Of a DNA stretch of 64,000 bases, positions 8,352 through 18,089 are shown piece after piece. Below the pieces are notes generated by a model. That model was not told where the DNA came from. It saw nothing but the letters and a program-made list of their open reading frames with translations, and made no database searches. Position numbers and translations under genes: made by a program. How positions within the stretch are numbered: the stretch's first letter is position 1; each line of letters begins with the position of its first letter. The stretch covers positions 62,001 to 126,000 of the forward strand of contig NZ_VUNG01000001.1 in the NCBI RefSeq assembly GCF_009695775.1. The letters are read 5' to 3'. This stretch comes from Hallella mizrahii. GTDB lineage: Bacteria > Bacteroidota > Bacteroidia > Bacteroidales > Bacteroidaceae.

Positions 8352-10769
8352 CTATTTGATTCTTACGATGTTGAGTGAATTTGCCGGCAATTCCAGGCTC
8401 ACGCCGTCTCCGTCAGGACTCAGCGTCGAAGTCATCGGCACAATGCGTGTCGGTGTGTCGAGCGTGTTTTCGTCTGTACCTTTCGGAGCAGACAGACGGA
8501 TGAGACGCGCCTTGGTCGGATGCAGACCGGCAAGCGCGATTCGGGCTGTGGTAGCCTGAGAATGCGTGTTGACAAGTTTCACGATATACTCGCCCGTAGC
8601 CTCGTCATAGGTCGCATTCTGGAAGAGTCCCGCAAAAGTACTGGGCTTGAGTTGTGTGGCAAAGAGCTGCTTGCCGTCGAGCGAAGCATAGATGCTGTCG
8701 CCCTTGACATGCAAATCCACGTCGTACCAACGTCCGGTCTCCACCTTTCCGGCTGCCGTGACGAGCTGCGACTTACTGCCATTGACAACTTGCTCGATAG
8801 CATTCTGCGTATTGCCCCAGCCTCCAATGTTCAGCCAGCAATAGTTATCGGGGTCTACATAGTTGAACACAACGAGGAAGCCCTCGGCGCCGCCATCCTT
8901 ACGGGCACGCACGTGATAGGTGTATTCGTTGCCGTCGGTACGCTGAGGATTCAGACGCAGTGCGCCCTCGGAAGCAGACTGCTGACTGACAATGCCATTG
9001 GCCTGCTGCCACGTGCCACGGATGTCTACCTTACCACCAACCTGCTCCACCTTGCCGTCACCGGCTGAAAGCGATGGCTGGGCAAAACTGGCTTGCGTAG
9101 CCCACGTGCCCACACCGACACGGCAGACCTGCGGTTTGACCTGCTGCTGGGCCTCAGCGATCTGATAGGGATTCGTCAGCGTTGTCGACACGGTGCGCGT
9201 GCCTACGTTGTCGGCCATCATCTTCTGTACATAATAAGAAGGAGTGCCGAGCACACGGGTGGCGTCGTACTGGATCATATCAGGGCGCCAACGCGTCTCG
9301 TTGACATTGGCGAAGATGGGCGCGTAGCTGGCCATACGCACGATGTCGGAATTGTTTTCCATACCCATCATAAACACGGCCTCGCCCAAAGCGGCATTCA
9401 AGTCACCCACCTGACCGAAGCCTTGCGTCACGGCATACTCGCCGACATAGACTTTCGGGCCACGACGGTCGTAGTTATCATAGTGATGGAAGTGCTCGGC
9501 AAACCACGCCGGAGAACGATAGTAGTGCTCGTCGACAAGCTCGGTCTGCTCCTTTGACTCCCACTTCGGCTCGTCAGTGCCCCATGCAGCCACGTTGCCG
9601 ATGATGTGCATATCGGGATATTTCTTCAGCACAGCATCGCGGAAGAGCTTGAAACGCTCGTAGTAGTGGTCGCTCTGCTGACGCTGGTCAGGCTGGTTGT
9701 TCTCGTTTCCGATTTCCAAATATTGGATGTTATAGGGCTCGGGATGTCCGTTCTTGGCACGCAGGGCGCCATACTTACTTGTCACGGGGCCGTTGGCATA
9801 CTCCAACGCATTCATCGTCTCGTCGATCCAAGGCTGAATGGAATCGAGCGGTGTATAGCCGCCATGCCAGATACCCACGTTGACAACATAGAGCGGTTTG
9901 GCATGCAAATCCTCGGCAAGCTGCAGATATTCGTCGAAACCCAGTCCGTCGGTAGTACGATAACCCCAGTTGACATTCCAGTGGCCTTCACGTTGCTCCA
10001 CAGGACCGATGGTACGTTCCCAGCGAAAAGCATTGTCAGGACTATCCTGTCCCTCGACGAAACAACCGCCGGGGAAACGCAGGAACTTAGGATGGAGGTC
10101 ATAGAGCATACCGGCCAACTCTGGGCGCAGGCCATTCTGACGGTTGCGGAAGGCAGGCGGGAAGAGTGAAACTACGTCGAAAGTTAGTTGTCCCTTGCCG
10201 TCAGCCAGGAATTGCAGTTGTCCCCTGCTGTCGTTGCCGTCGGCAACCAGTTCGGCTTCATAGCGTGTCCACTTATTACCGAAGCTCTTGCCGGCAAAGG
10301 AGGCAGATGCAAATGCGTGCTTACCCGTAGCATCTGTCAGCACAGCACGCAGCTGTCCCTTGAGCTTACCCTTAGCCCAAAAGGAGAGACGATAGCAACG
10401 GCCCTGTACGACAGGAATGCCCCAAAAGCCCTCGTTAGAGATACCGTCACCGGCTTGTCGGAAGGTCACCAGCAGAGCCTGATGCTGCTTGGCGTTGAGC
10501 AGTCCCTTGGCGGTAAGCTGCAGGGCAGACTGCCCGACGGTGGCCCAGTGCTCTGCCGCCTTTGTGTTGTCCTCAAAGGAGCGGTTGCGCACAAGCTCGG
10601 CATAAAGGCCACCGTCGGCAGCATGGTTGATGTCCTCATAAAAGATGCCATAAAGCTCGGGCGACACCTCGTGCCCCTTCTGCGCCGTATTGACATTGAC
10701 GGTGATTTGCGCTGATGCCTGCATGGCAGACAGCAAAGCAGTAGTGAAAAGTAGTTGCTTGTAATGCAT
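8352..10769 (-). CDS. alpha-L-arabinofuranosidase, GH51, with C-terminal laminin-G-like insert
   Basis: The start is put at the Met before HYKQLLFTTALLSAMQASAQ (base 10769), which begins a clean signal peptide; an in-frame Met at 10796 would add nine unlikely residues. After residue 25 the protein carries the GH51 pattern VSPELYGIFYEDINHAADGG, a carbohydrate-binding-like stretch, then the (beta/alpha)8 barrel with GGCFVEG, the acid/base Glu in IGNENN and the nucleophile Glu in VGEYAV. At 805 residues it is longer than many GH51 enzymes; about residues 550-740 look like a LamG/3-keto-disaccharide-type beta-sandwich. It releases terminal arabinose from arabinan or arabinoxylan. A TAATTTTG -7 element (10801-10794) lies just upstream. 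The neighbouring acetylesterase fits the same task. Confidence 0.92.
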   Translation of the reverse strand: MHYKQLLFTTALLSAMQASAQITVNVNTAQKGHEVSPELYGIFYEDINHAADGGLYAELVRNRSFEDNTKAAEHWATVGQSALQLTAKGLLNAKQHQALLVTFRQAGDGISNEGFWGIPVVQGRCYRLSFWAKGKLKGQLRAVLTDATGKHAFASASFAGKSFGNKWTRYEAELVADGNDSRGQLQFLADGKGQLTFDVVSLFPPAFRNRQNGLRPELAGMLYDLHPKFLRFPGGCFVEGQDSPDNAFRWERTIGPVEQREGHWNVNWGYRTTDGLGFDEYLQLAEDLHAKPLYVVNVGIWHGGYTPLDSIQPWIDETMNALEYANGPVTSKYGALRAKNGHPEPYNIQYLEIGNENNQPDQRQQSDHYYERFKLFRDAVLKKYPDMHIIGNVAAWGTDEPKWESKEQTELVDEHYYRSPAWFAEHFHHYDNYDRRGPKVYVGEYAVTQGFGQVGDLNAALGEAVFMMGMENNSDIVRMASYAPIFANVNETRWRPDMIQYDATRVLGTPSYYVQKMMADNVGTRTVSTTLTNPYQIAEAQQQVKPQVCRVGVGTWATQASFAQPSLSAGDGKVEQVGGKVDIRGTWQQANGIVSQQSASEGALRLNPQRTDGNEYTYHVRARKDGGAEGFLVVFNYVDPDNYCWLNIGGWGNTQNAIEQVVNGSKSQLVTAAGKVETGRWYDVDLHVKGDSIYASLDGKQLFATQLKPSTFAGLFQNATYDEATGEYIVKLVNTHSQATTARIALAGLHPTKARLIRLSAPKGTDENTLDTPTRIVPMTSTLSPDGDGVSLELPANSLNIVRIK

Positions 10770-10917
10770 GTTTTGTTTAGGATATGAGTGATACAAAATT
10801 AGTTATTGGCAAAATTACACTTTTATTTTGAAAACGCAAGAGCTTATACAAAGATTAACAAAGGGAAGCAGACGAATGCTGAGAATGCAAAACCTTAATT
10901 AAGTTTAAATCGTATCG

Positions 10918-10999
10918 AATGATGTTTCACAAAGGAATACAGCAGATGAAAAGCGTTCATTCTTACCTACATGCGTGATGCTACAATGATGTTTCACAA
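10918..10999. repeat. direct repeat pair in the dnaA upstream region
   Basis: The 15-bp sequence AATGATGTTTCACAA occurs at 10918-10932 and again at 10985-10999, 67 bp apart, in the 310-bp AT-rich gap between the GH51 start and the dnaA promoter. Between the copies nothing codes. The only DnaA-box-like sequence I find is TTATACAAA at 10844-10852 (a near match to TTATNCACA), so this does not look like a normal oriC box cluster. Confidence 0.45.
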
Positions 11000-11078
11000 C
11001 AAAAAGCCTATAATATTAACTCAGTATGTTTCAATCACTTATGGATTTGCTTCATTTAGGCATGAAGAAAGGACTTCA

Positions 11079-11110
11079 TTTGCACGTTTGCGAAAAGTTT
11101 TCTAACTTTG
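11079..11110 (+). promoter_or_regulatory. dnaA promoter
   Basis: TTTG (11079-11082), 20 bp, then TAACTTTG (11103-11110) is an excellent match to the Bacteroidetes promoter consensus. It leaves a leader of about 105 nt before the dnaA start at 11223. Confidence 0.75.
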
Positions 11111-11222
11111 CAAAAGATAGGCGACAGCGGTGCTCAGAGAGTGAGATCTTACCACGCTCGCCGCACTATTGTTTAAATAAGGCATGATCCTTTTCAGATA
11201 TAACCGCTGAAACAAACATTTC

Positions 11223-12641
11223 ATGAAGAAAGCAGGTCCTGATGCTCGTTGGGACAGGAGTCTTGCGCTGATACGCGAGAACGTCACGGAGCAGATATAT
11301 AATACATGGTTTAAGCCTATCGACTTTGTACGGTATGACGAAGAAACCAAGACGGTGCAGGTGGCTGTACCGAGTCCGTTCGTATATGAATATCTGGAGG
11401 AAAACTTCATCGACCTGCTTTGTAAGGTGATGTACCACTGCTTTGGCACTGGCACCAAACTGTTTTATCAGGTCGTCACAGACAAGGAGCACAACCTCAC
11501 GCAGAATATCGAGGCTGATCCCACCGACGCGCTGCCCAAGCCACAACCCAAGACACGCGCCAACCAGCCGCCGACGATGCTCGACGCTGCCATGCCTCAA
11601 CTCGACCCGCAACTCAACCCGCATCTGACTTTCGGCAATTATATCGAGGGAGAAAGCAACAAGTTGCCACGTGCCGTGGGGCTCTCTATTGCCGAGCATC
11701 CCAACACCTTACAGTTCAACCCGATGTTTATCTATGGTCCATCGGGCTGCGGAAAAACCCATCTCGTCAACGCTATTGGCGTGCATACCAAGCATCTCTA
11801 CCCACAGAAACGTGTGCTGTATATCAGTGCCCGCCTCTTCCAGGTACAGTTCTCCAATGCGGTCATTCAGAACCATCTCAATGACTTCATCGCTTTTTAT
11901 CAGACGATCGACATGCTGATCGTCGACGACATTCAGGAATGGATCAACTCGCCGAAGACGCAGGACACTTTCTTCCACATCTTCAACCACTTGTTCAAAA
12001 ACGGCAAGCGCATCATACTGGCTTCCGACCGTCCGCCTGTAGACCTCAAGGGTATGCCCGACCGACTACTCACCCGTTTTTCCTGTGGTGTCATCGCACC
12101 ATTAGAGAAGCCCAACCGCCAGTTGTGCATCGACATCTTGCGCAGCAAGATCTGCCGCGACGGACTGAAGATTCCCGACGATGTCATTGCTTTCATCGCA
12201 CAGACGGCCAGTGGCAGCGTACGAGACCTGCAAGGTGTGGTCAACTCGCTGATGGCCTACTCCATCGTTTATAACAGCGACATCAACATGCAGCTGGCTG
12301 AGCGTGTCATCAAGCGTGCTATCAAGATCGACGACCGTCCGCTCACTATCGACGACATCATGGAGAAGGTGTGCAACCACTACAATGTCACGCAGGCGCA
12401 AGTGAGCTCGAAGAGCCGCAAGCGCGACTATGTGATGGCCCGTCAAGTATCGATGTATCTTGCTCAGAAATACACCAAGATGCCTGCCAGCCGCATCGGC
12501 AAGCTCGTCGGCAACCGCGACCACTCCACTGTGATCCACAGCTGTGCACAAGTGGAGAAGCGCTTACAGGTGGATCGTGCATTTCAGGCTGAAATCGTAA
12601 GTATTGAGAATTCATTCAAACTGAAAGACACTGCAGAATAG
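11223..12641 (+). CDS. dnaA: chromosomal replication initiator protein DnaA
   Basis: The 472-residue protein has the DnaA domain order: an N-terminal interaction domain with RENVTEQIYNTWFKPI, a linker of about 30 residues rich in Pro and Gln, the AAA+ domain with Walker A GPSGCGKTHL (about 172-181) and Walker B LIVDDIQEW, and the C-terminal DNA-binding domain with the signature VGNRDHSTVIHSC near 437-449. It binds DnaA boxes and opens the origin in an ATP-dependent way. It stands alone: divergent from GH51 and convergent with the MCE/amidase operon, rather than in a dnaA-dnaN cluster. It has a strong promoter at 11079-11110 and a terminator directly after the stop. Length and motifs are normal. 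Confidence 0.98.
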   Translation: MKKAGPDARWDRSLALIRENVTEQIYNTWFKPIDFVRYDEETKTVQVAVPSPFVYEYLEENFIDLLCKVMYHCFGTGTKLFYQVVTDKEHNLTQNIEADPTDALPKPQPKTRANQPPTMLDAAMPQLDPQLNPHLTFGNYIEGESNKLPRAVGLSIAEHPNTLQFNPMFIYGPSGCGKTHLVNAIGVHTKHLYPQKRVLYISARLFQVQFSNAVIQNHLNDFIAFYQTIDMLIVDDIQEWINSPKTQDTFFHIFNHLFKNGKRIILASDRPPVDLKGMPDRLLTRFSCGVIAPLEKPNRQLCIDILRSKICRDGLKIPDDVIAFIAQTASGSVRDLQGVVNSLMAYSIVYNSDINMQLAERVIKRAIKIDDRPLTIDDIMEKVCNHYNVTQAQVSSKSRKRDYVMARQVSMYLAQKYTKMPASRIGKLVGNRDHSTVIHSCAQVEKRLQVDRAFQAEIVSIENSFKLKDTAE

Positions 12642-12647
12642 CAAATA

Positions 12648-12686
12648 AAAAAATGCGTCACCAAAAGATTTGGTGACGCATTTTTT
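12648..12686. terminator. bidirectional terminator between dnaA and the MCE gene
   Basis: A perfect 18-bp stem, arms 12648-12665 and 12669-12686 with a 3-nt loop, has six A at its left end and six T at its right end. It sits between the dnaA stop (12641) and the stop of the convergent MCE gene (12709), so it can serve both transcripts. Confidence 0.9.
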
Positions 12687-12708
12687 ATATCTTCCTTTAT
12701 GCCTTCCT

Positions 12709-13632
12709 TTATTTATCTTTCTTACCGAAGAGCGAGAAATGAACGTAGCGCTTTGGGTGAGCTTTCAGGTCAGTCAGAAGCGAATCGGCACTGCCCACCG
12801 TATTGTTCAATCGGTGATAGAGCTTGTCATCGTTCATCAGCAGTCCGAGCGTACCCTCCTTACCATTCAATTTGGCCGTCACCTCCTGCACGTTGGCAAG
12901 TGTCTGATCGACTTTAGCCATCGTATTGGCAACATCGATAGATGCCAGATTAGCAGTCAGGCGCGAAGTATTGTCGAGTGTAGTTCCCGCTTTGTCCAAA
13001 GCATAGTCGGCTTTGTTCATCATACCTGGCACGCGGCCGTTGACCTGAGCCATCAGCGTGTTGAGATTGCGCGATGTGGTGTTGAGATTGTTTGTGATCA
13101 CCTCCACGTTGTGAAGCGAATGGGCCAGGGCAGGATCGGCAAGCAGAGCGTTGACACTGGTGAGGATGCTGTCTATCTTCGGAATGAGCTGCTTCACAGC
13201 CGGCAACATCGTACGCACAGAGCCCAACATACCCTCGTTGATCTGCCCTTGAATCGTGTCGCCCGGCTCCACACGTTCGCGGGGATTGTTGGCCAAGAGC
13301 AGGTTCATCTTCACATTGCCCATCAAATCGCTGACGATCTCGGCGGAAGAGCCCTTGGGAATGCGAAGGTCGTTGTCCACGTCAAACTTCACGACGATGT
13401 CACCATTGCCGTCATAGTCGTAGTTGATATCCTTCACCACACCCACTTGGTAGCCATCGGCGTAGATAGGGTTGGAGCGTGACAAGCCGCTGATGTCCTT
13501 AAACTTGATATAGTAGGATTTGTCACTGGAGAACACCGACATGCCTTTCAGGAAATTCATGCCGAAGAACAGCAGCGCAATACCTACGATGGCCACAAGG
13601 GCAATCTTGACTTCATTGGTGAAAAACTTCAT
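12709..13632 (-). CDS. MCE/MlaD-family lipid transport substrate-binding protein
   Basis: The 307-residue protein starts with MKFFTNEVKIALVAIVGIA, a membrane anchor (about residues 9-29), followed by an MCE domain at about 38-115 (YYIKFKDISGLSRSNPIYAD, then GYQVGVVKDI). The rest is predicted helical with many Asn/Leu, as expected for the trailing coiled part of MlaD-like proteins. MlaD-type subunits sit in the inner membrane as part of ABC systems moving phospholipids between the two membranes. No mlaE/mlaF genes are adjacent; the gene follows an amidase gene by 12 bp and is probably cotranscribed with it. This amidase-MCE pairing is, as I recall, usual in Bacteroidetes. Lipid substrate is inferred. 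Confidence 0.88.
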   Translation of the reverse strand: MKFFTNEVKIALVAIVGIALLFFGMNFLKGMSVFSSDKSYYIKFKDISGLSRSNPIYADGYQVGVVKDINYDYDGNGDIVVKFDVDNDLRIPKGSSAEIVSDLMGNVKMNLLLANNPRERVEPGDTIQGQINEGMLGSVRTMLPAVKQLIPKIDSILTSVNALLADPALAHSLHNVEVITNNLNTTSRNLNTLMAQVNGRVPGMMNKADYALDKAGTTLDNTSRLTANLASIDVANTMAKVDQTLANVQEVTAKLNGKEGTLGLLMNDDKLYHRLNNTVGSADSLLTDLKAHPKRYVHFSLFGKKDK

Positions 13633-13644
13633 GTGCGTATGTTT

Positions 13645-14985
13645 TTATTTCTTTCGTTTATTTGAGAGGAACTCTTTGATCGCTTCATTGACATCCATCT
13701 GCTTGCCGTCTTTATAGGCTACGATGAATGCGCCGGGAAACTTGTCCAGGATTTCCCTGCGCAAGCGGTTGACGGTATTGTAGTCGGTATTGGAGCCATA
13801 GAAGTATTTCCATTTGCCTCCATCCTCCATCCGCTCGACCCCTGTGAGTTCCTTAAACTGCCGGTCGTTGCTTGGCAACTTGTAGGAGCCTTGGAGTATC
13901 TGAATCTTAAACACCGGAGCATGCTTTGCCTGCTGACCGACTGTTTTGTCATTGCCCTGTCTCGGTTGCTTGGCTGCTTTGACAACTTTTTCAGTCTTTG
14001 TGTTTGAAGTATTCGCAGCCGTAAGCTCACGTTTCTGTTGAGCATCATTGTTTCCCTTCCTTCTATTTGCACTTTCCCGTACAGTGGTCTTTGCCGCAAC
14101 GCTGTTTCTGCGATCGTCGATTACGGCTTTGTCATCATCAGTTTTGTCGTTGACCGGTGCGCTGACCTCGATCACATTATTCTGATAAGGCAGTGCCGAC
14201 TGTGTATCGTACTTATTCTTATAGGTGATGAAAGCATTATAGATGCCCTTGGTATAGAGATCCACAGCAGAGTCGGAATTCATAAACTGCTCCTCGTCGG
14301 GTGTAGAGATGAAACCCAACTCCAAGAGAATGGCAGGCATGGAGGTGAGCCGGAGCACCGCAAGATTGTTTTGATGCGAGCCACCGTCCTGCCTTCCCGT
14401 AGCCTGGCAGACGCTGTGCTGCATCAGCCGTGAAAGCTCCACACTGCGCTGGCGGTTGTTGTCAGCGATAAACTCAAACATGATGTCGCCTTCTGCCGAG
14501 TTCATGTCCAGTCCACTGTATTTCTTTTGGTAATCTTTCTCAAGGAAGATCACAGAGTTCTCACGCTTTGCCACATCGAGATTCTCACGGATGCCACGGT
14601 CACCGGAGCGTTCCCCTCGGCCAAGGGTATAGCTTTGGAAGCCGTGCGCCGTATGTGAGCCATCCACGGCATTGATGTGGATGGAGATGAAGAGGTCGGC
14701 TTTGTTGCGGTTGGCAATGTCGGCACGCTCATGAAGCGGGATGAAGACATCGGTCTTGCGCGTGTAGATGACACGCACGTCGGGGCAATGGCTCTCCACA
14801 AAGCGGCCAAAAGCCAGGGCATATTTCAGTGTCAGGTCTTTTTCATTGGATACCGCACCGGGAGCACCGAAGTCGTTGCCGCCATGACCAGCATCAACGA
14901 CAAGCGTAAAGCGAGAGGCAGCACTTGTAGCCACAAGCGCGAAAAAGAAGAAGAGAGGAATTATAAGAAGTATCCTTTTCAACAT
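13645..14985 (-). CDS. N-acetylmuramoyl-L-alanine amidase (Amidase_3) with C-terminal SPOR-like domain
   Basis: After a signal peptide (about residues 1-24) the amidase_3 catalytic domain covers about 27-250. Zinc ligands are visible: His in VVDAGHGG, Glu in SNEKDLTLK and His in FISIHINA; the catalytic Glu is in LLELGFISTPDEE. A low-complexity linker (about 265-355) rich in Lys, Asn and Thr leads to a C-terminal domain with FKIQILQGS, SNDRQFKEL and WKYFYGSNTDYN, which looks like a divergent SPOR/peptidoglycan-binding domain. The enzyme cuts the amide bond between MurNAc and the stem peptide and is probably periplasmic, used in cell separation or wall turnover. A TAACTTTG -7 element is at 15049-15042. 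It heads the two-gene unit with the MCE gene. Confidence 0.9.
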   Translation of the reverse strand: MLKRILLIIPLFFFFALVATSAASRFTLVVDAGHGGNDFGAPGAVSNEKDLTLKYALAFGRFVESHCPDVRVIYTRKTDVFIPLHERADIANRNKADLFISIHINAVDGSHTAHGFQSYTLGRGERSGDRGIRENLDVAKRENSVIFLEKDYQKKYSGLDMNSAEGDIMFEFIADNNRQRSVELSRLMQHSVCQATGRQDGGSHQNNLAVLRLTSMPAILLELGFISTPDEEQFMNSDSAVDLYTKGIYNAFITYKNKYDTQSALPYQNNVIEVSAPVNDKTDDDKAVIDDRRNSVAAKTTVRESANRRKGNNDAQQKRELTAANTSNTKTEKVVKAAKQPRQGNDKTVGQQAKHAPVFKIQILQGSYKLPSNDRQFKELTGVERMEDGGKWKYFYGSNTDYNTVNRLRREILDKFPGAFIVAYKDGKQMDVNEAIKEFLSNKRKK

Positions 14986-15114
14986 ATCAATGATTCTTTC
15001 CTTTGCAGCACCAACAAGCGTAAACTTGTATCAACTTAATGCAAAGTTACGGATTTTACATTAGGAAACTGAAAAGTAGCAATGAGTTTTATTATTTATT
15101 AATGATGTAAACAC

Positions 15115-15486
15115 TTACAGTTTGGTCAGATGCAGTTCTACGCCCGCGCCCTGACAATCAGCACCCATGGGAGGATTGAGCTTGACGACTTGAATATCTA
15201 TCGCCTCTATCTGAGGCCATCGTTGAAACAGTCTTTCACCAACCACTCCGGCAAGATGCTCCACGAGATCTACAGGCTCAGACATCGTCTTGTTCACCAA
15301 CTGATACACCTCGGCATAGTTGATGGTGTCCGTCACCTTGTCGCTTTCGACGGCACGACTCACATCAGCCTTCAGCCTGAGGCTGATTTCATAGTCGTTA
15401 CCAACAAGACGCTCCTGCGCCTCCACACCGTGAAAGGCATGGAAACGCAGGGAGCGTAAGAGAATATAGCTTGATTCGCATTTCAT
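15115..15486 (-). CDS. folB: dihydroneopterin aldolase
   Basis: The 123-residue protein matches FolB in length and motifs: FHAFHGVEAQER near the N-terminus with the substrate-binding Glu, TINYAEVYQLV in the middle, VEHLAG and the catalytic Lys segment VVKLNPPMG near residue 105. FolB converts 7,8-dihydroneopterin to 6-hydroxymethyl-dihydropterin and glycolaldehyde in folate synthesis. It starts 20 bp after the nrdJ stop and is probably cotranscribed with it; both serve nucleotide supply. The gene is of usual size and has no oddities. Confidence 0.92.
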   Translation of the reverse strand: MKCESSYILLRSLRFHAFHGVEAQERLVGNDYEISLRLKADVSRAVESDKVTDTINYAEVYQLVNKTMSEPVDLVEHLAGVVGERLFQRWPQIEAIDIQVVKLNPPMGADCQGAGVELHLTKL

Positions 15487-15506
15487 ACGTCAAACCTATA
15501 GCGTGA

Positions 15507-18089
15507 TTATCCACAGCGGCTGGCACCGCAGTTGGTACAGATGAGGCAACCCTCCTGATAGACAAGAGTCTCCTGACCGCAGACCGGGCACTTCTGGCCT
15601 ACAGCCTTGGTACCGTCGGTAATATACTTCTTTAGTGCACGCTCCACACCGTTTTTCCATGTGTTGATGCTTTCGTCCTTAAGTTGCAAAGAGCCGACGA
15701 GTTTAATGACATGGTCGATAGGCATACGGTAGCGCAGCACGCCGGAGATCAACTTGGCATAGTTCCAATACTCTGGATTGAATTTCTCGCTCAATCCTTC
15801 CACCGTGGTCTTGTAGCCGCGCTTGTTCTCGAATTGGAAGTCATAGCGGTGGGAGCCGTCAGGATTGGTCTGCTTGATGATCTTACCCTTGGTGACACTC
15901 TTCGGCAGCACAATGCCCTCATCGTCATCCTGGAGACCGGTAAAGATCTCATAAGGATAGCCGTCGAGCAACCCCACAAAGGCCACCCACTTCTCACGGT
16001 TGTTTTGGAAGCGGACCACATCACAGTCGAGCTCCTTCGGACGGACCTCCTGCACAGAGGGACGGGGAATCGAGGGTGCGGTAACAGGCTCCGGTGACTC
16101 CTTATGGTCGGCGTCTTTCTTTTCTTTCTTGTCTTTCTTCGACACGGCAATCATCACACCCGAGCGGCTGCCGTCGCGGTAGATGGTACAGCCCTTGCAG
16201 CCTGAGCGCCAAGCCTCGACATAGAGTTTGTTGACGAGAGCCTCGTCGACATTGTTAGGCAGGTTGACCGTCACAGAGATGCTGTGATCCACCCACTTCT
16301 GAATAGCGCCCTGCATGCGCACCTTCATCAGCCAGTCCACGTCGTTGGCGGTAGCTTTATAATAAGGAGAACGGGCGACAAGCTCGTCAATCTCTTCCTG
16401 CGTATATTTCTTTTCGGTGTCAATGCCGTTGATTTTCATCCATTCAAGGAACTTGCGATGGTAGACGATGTACTCTTCAAAGGAGTCGCCCACTTCATCG
16501 ACAAAGTCCACATGTACGTCAGCATCATTGGGATTGACCTTGCGGCGACGCTTGTAGACGGGCATGAACACGGGCTCGATACCACTCGTGGTCTGCGTCA
16601 TCAGCGAAGTAGTACCTGTTGGAGCGATTGTCAGGCAGGCGATGTTGCGGCGGCCATGCTTCACCATATCCTCATATAGCTGAGGATCGGCGTCCTTCAA
16701 GCGAAGGATAAACGGATTGTTCTTCTCTCGGTCTGCGTCATAGATGCTGAACGCGCCACGCTCCTCAGCCATCTTCACAGAAGAACGATAAGCATTGATG
16801 GCCAGATCACGATGTACGCTCACGGCAAAGTCTGTAGCCTCCTGTGTGCCATAGCGTAAACCCATGGCTGCCAGCATATCGCCCTCGGCGGTGATGCCGA
16901 CACCTGTACGGCGGCCCTTGCCGCTCTTTTCCTTGATCTTCTCCCAAAGATGATACTCTGTATGTTTCACGTCCTCGCTCTGAGGATCACGACGGATCTT
17001 GTCCATGATCTTGTCGATCTTCTCCATCTCCAAGTCCACGATGTCGTCCATGATGCGCTGCGCGAGTTGTACGTGACGGCTGAACTTTTCGAAGTCGAAC
17101 TTAGCCTCCTTGGTGAAAGGATGCTCGACATAGCTGTAGAGATTGATGCTCAGCAGACGACAACTGTCGTAAGGGCAGAGAGGGATCTCGCCACAAGGAT
17201 TGGTGCTCACCGTCTTGAAACCCAAGTCGGCATAGCAATCGGGAATGCTCTCACGGATGATTGTGTCCCAAAACAGCACACCGGGCTCAGCACTCTTCCA
17301 TGCGTTGTGCACGATCTTCTCCCACAGCTTGCGGGCAGAGATCTCCTTGCTTACCATCGGTTGATCGCTGTCGATTGGGAACTGCTGAGTGTAGGGCTTG
17401 TCGTCTACGGCAGCCTGCATGAATGCGTCGTCAATGCGCACGCTGACATTGGCACCGGTGACTTTTCCCTCTGTCATCTTAGCATCGATGAAAGCCTCAG
17501 AGTCGGGATGCTTGATGCTCACGCTGAGCATGAGCGCACCACGCCGGCCGTCCTGAGCCACCTCACGTGTGGAGTTGCTGTAGCGCTCCATGAATGGCAC
17601 CAAGCCGGTAGAGGTCAGTGCGGAGTTGTTCACGGGGCTGCCTTTCGGGCGAATCTGACTCATGTCATGGCCTACACCGCCACGACGCTTCATCAGTTGC
17701 ACCTGCTCCTCGTCGATTTTCATAATAGCACCATAGCTGTCAGCATTGCCATCAAGACCGATGACAAAACAGTTGCTCAGTGATGCTACCTGGTGATCAT
17801 TGCCGATACCCGTCATCGGGCTACCTGCCGGCACGATGTAGCGGAAGTGATCGAGCACGTCGAAGACTTGTTGGGCAGAGAGCGGATTAGGATACTTCTT
17901 CTCGATGCGCGCAATCTCGTTGGCAATACGCCAGTGCATCTGCTCCGGGCTTTTCTCAAAGATATTGCCGAAGCTGTCCTTCATAGCGTACTTGTTGACC
18001 CACACACGTGCCGCCAACTCGTCGCCGCCGAAGTACTGCAAAGAGGCCTCGTAAGCCTCTTCGTAAGTGTATGTCTGTTTGTTTTCCAT
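15507..18089 (-). CDS. nrdJ: adenosylcobalamin-dependent (class II) ribonucleoside-diphosphate reductase
   Basis: The 860-residue protein has class II ribonucleotide reductase features: GMTGIGN-type SPMTGIGNDHQVASLSNCF near 92-110, RGGVGHDMSQIRPKG, REVAQDGRRGALML, the N-x-C-x-E radical site NPCGEIPLC near 298, and the APTGTTSLMTQTTSGIEP block. The C-terminus ends in a Cys-rich zinc ribbon (CPVCG ... CTNCGASRCG) typical of long NrdJ proteins, thought to help re-reduce the active site. It makes deoxynucleotides using adenosylcobalamin, without an oxygen-dependent subunit, suited to anaerobes. A TAGTTTTG -7 element lies at 18182-18175. No cobalamin riboswitch or clear NrdR box was found upstream. 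folB follows 20 bp later. Confidence 0.95.
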   Translation of the reverse strand: MENKQTYTYEEAYEASLQYFGGDELAARVWVNKYAMKDSFGNIFEKSPEQMHWRIANEIARIEKKYPNPLSAQQVFDVLDHFRYIVPAGSPMTGIGNDHQVASLSNCFVIGLDGNADSYGAIMKIDEEQVQLMKRRGGVGHDMSQIRPKGSPVNNSALTSTGLVPFMERYSNSTREVAQDGRRGALMLSVSIKHPDSEAFIDAKMTEGKVTGANVSVRIDDAFMQAAVDDKPYTQQFPIDSDQPMVSKEISARKLWEKIVHNAWKSAEPGVLFWDTIIRESIPDCYADLGFKTVSTNPCGEIPLCPYDSCRLLSINLYSYVEHPFTKEAKFDFEKFSRHVQLAQRIMDDIVDLEMEKIDKIMDKIRRDPQSEDVKHTEYHLWEKIKEKSGKGRRTGVGITAEGDMLAAMGLRYGTQEATDFAVSVHRDLAINAYRSSVKMAEERGAFSIYDADREKNNPFILRLKDADPQLYEDMVKHGRRNIACLTIAPTGTTSLMTQTTSGIEPVFMPVYKRRRKVNPNDADVHVDFVDEVGDSFEEYIVYHRKFLEWMKINGIDTEKKYTQEEIDELVARSPYYKATANDVDWLMKVRMQGAIQKWVDHSISVTVNLPNNVDEALVNKLYVEAWRSGCKGCTIYRDGSRSGVMIAVSKKDKKEKKDADHKESPEPVTAPSIPRPSVQEVRPKELDCDVVRFQNNREKWVAFVGLLDGYPYEIFTGLQDDDEGIVLPKSVTKGKIIKQTNPDGSHRYDFQFENKRGYKTTVEGLSEKFNPEYWNYAKLISGVLRYRMPIDHVIKLVGSLQLKDESINTWKNGVERALKKYITDGTKAVGQKCPVCGQETLVYQEGCLICTNCGASRCG

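Noticed and set aside
10844..10852. TTATACAAA as a DnaA box marking the origin
   Set aside because: A single near match among AT-rich sequence is not enough; no second box within the gap.
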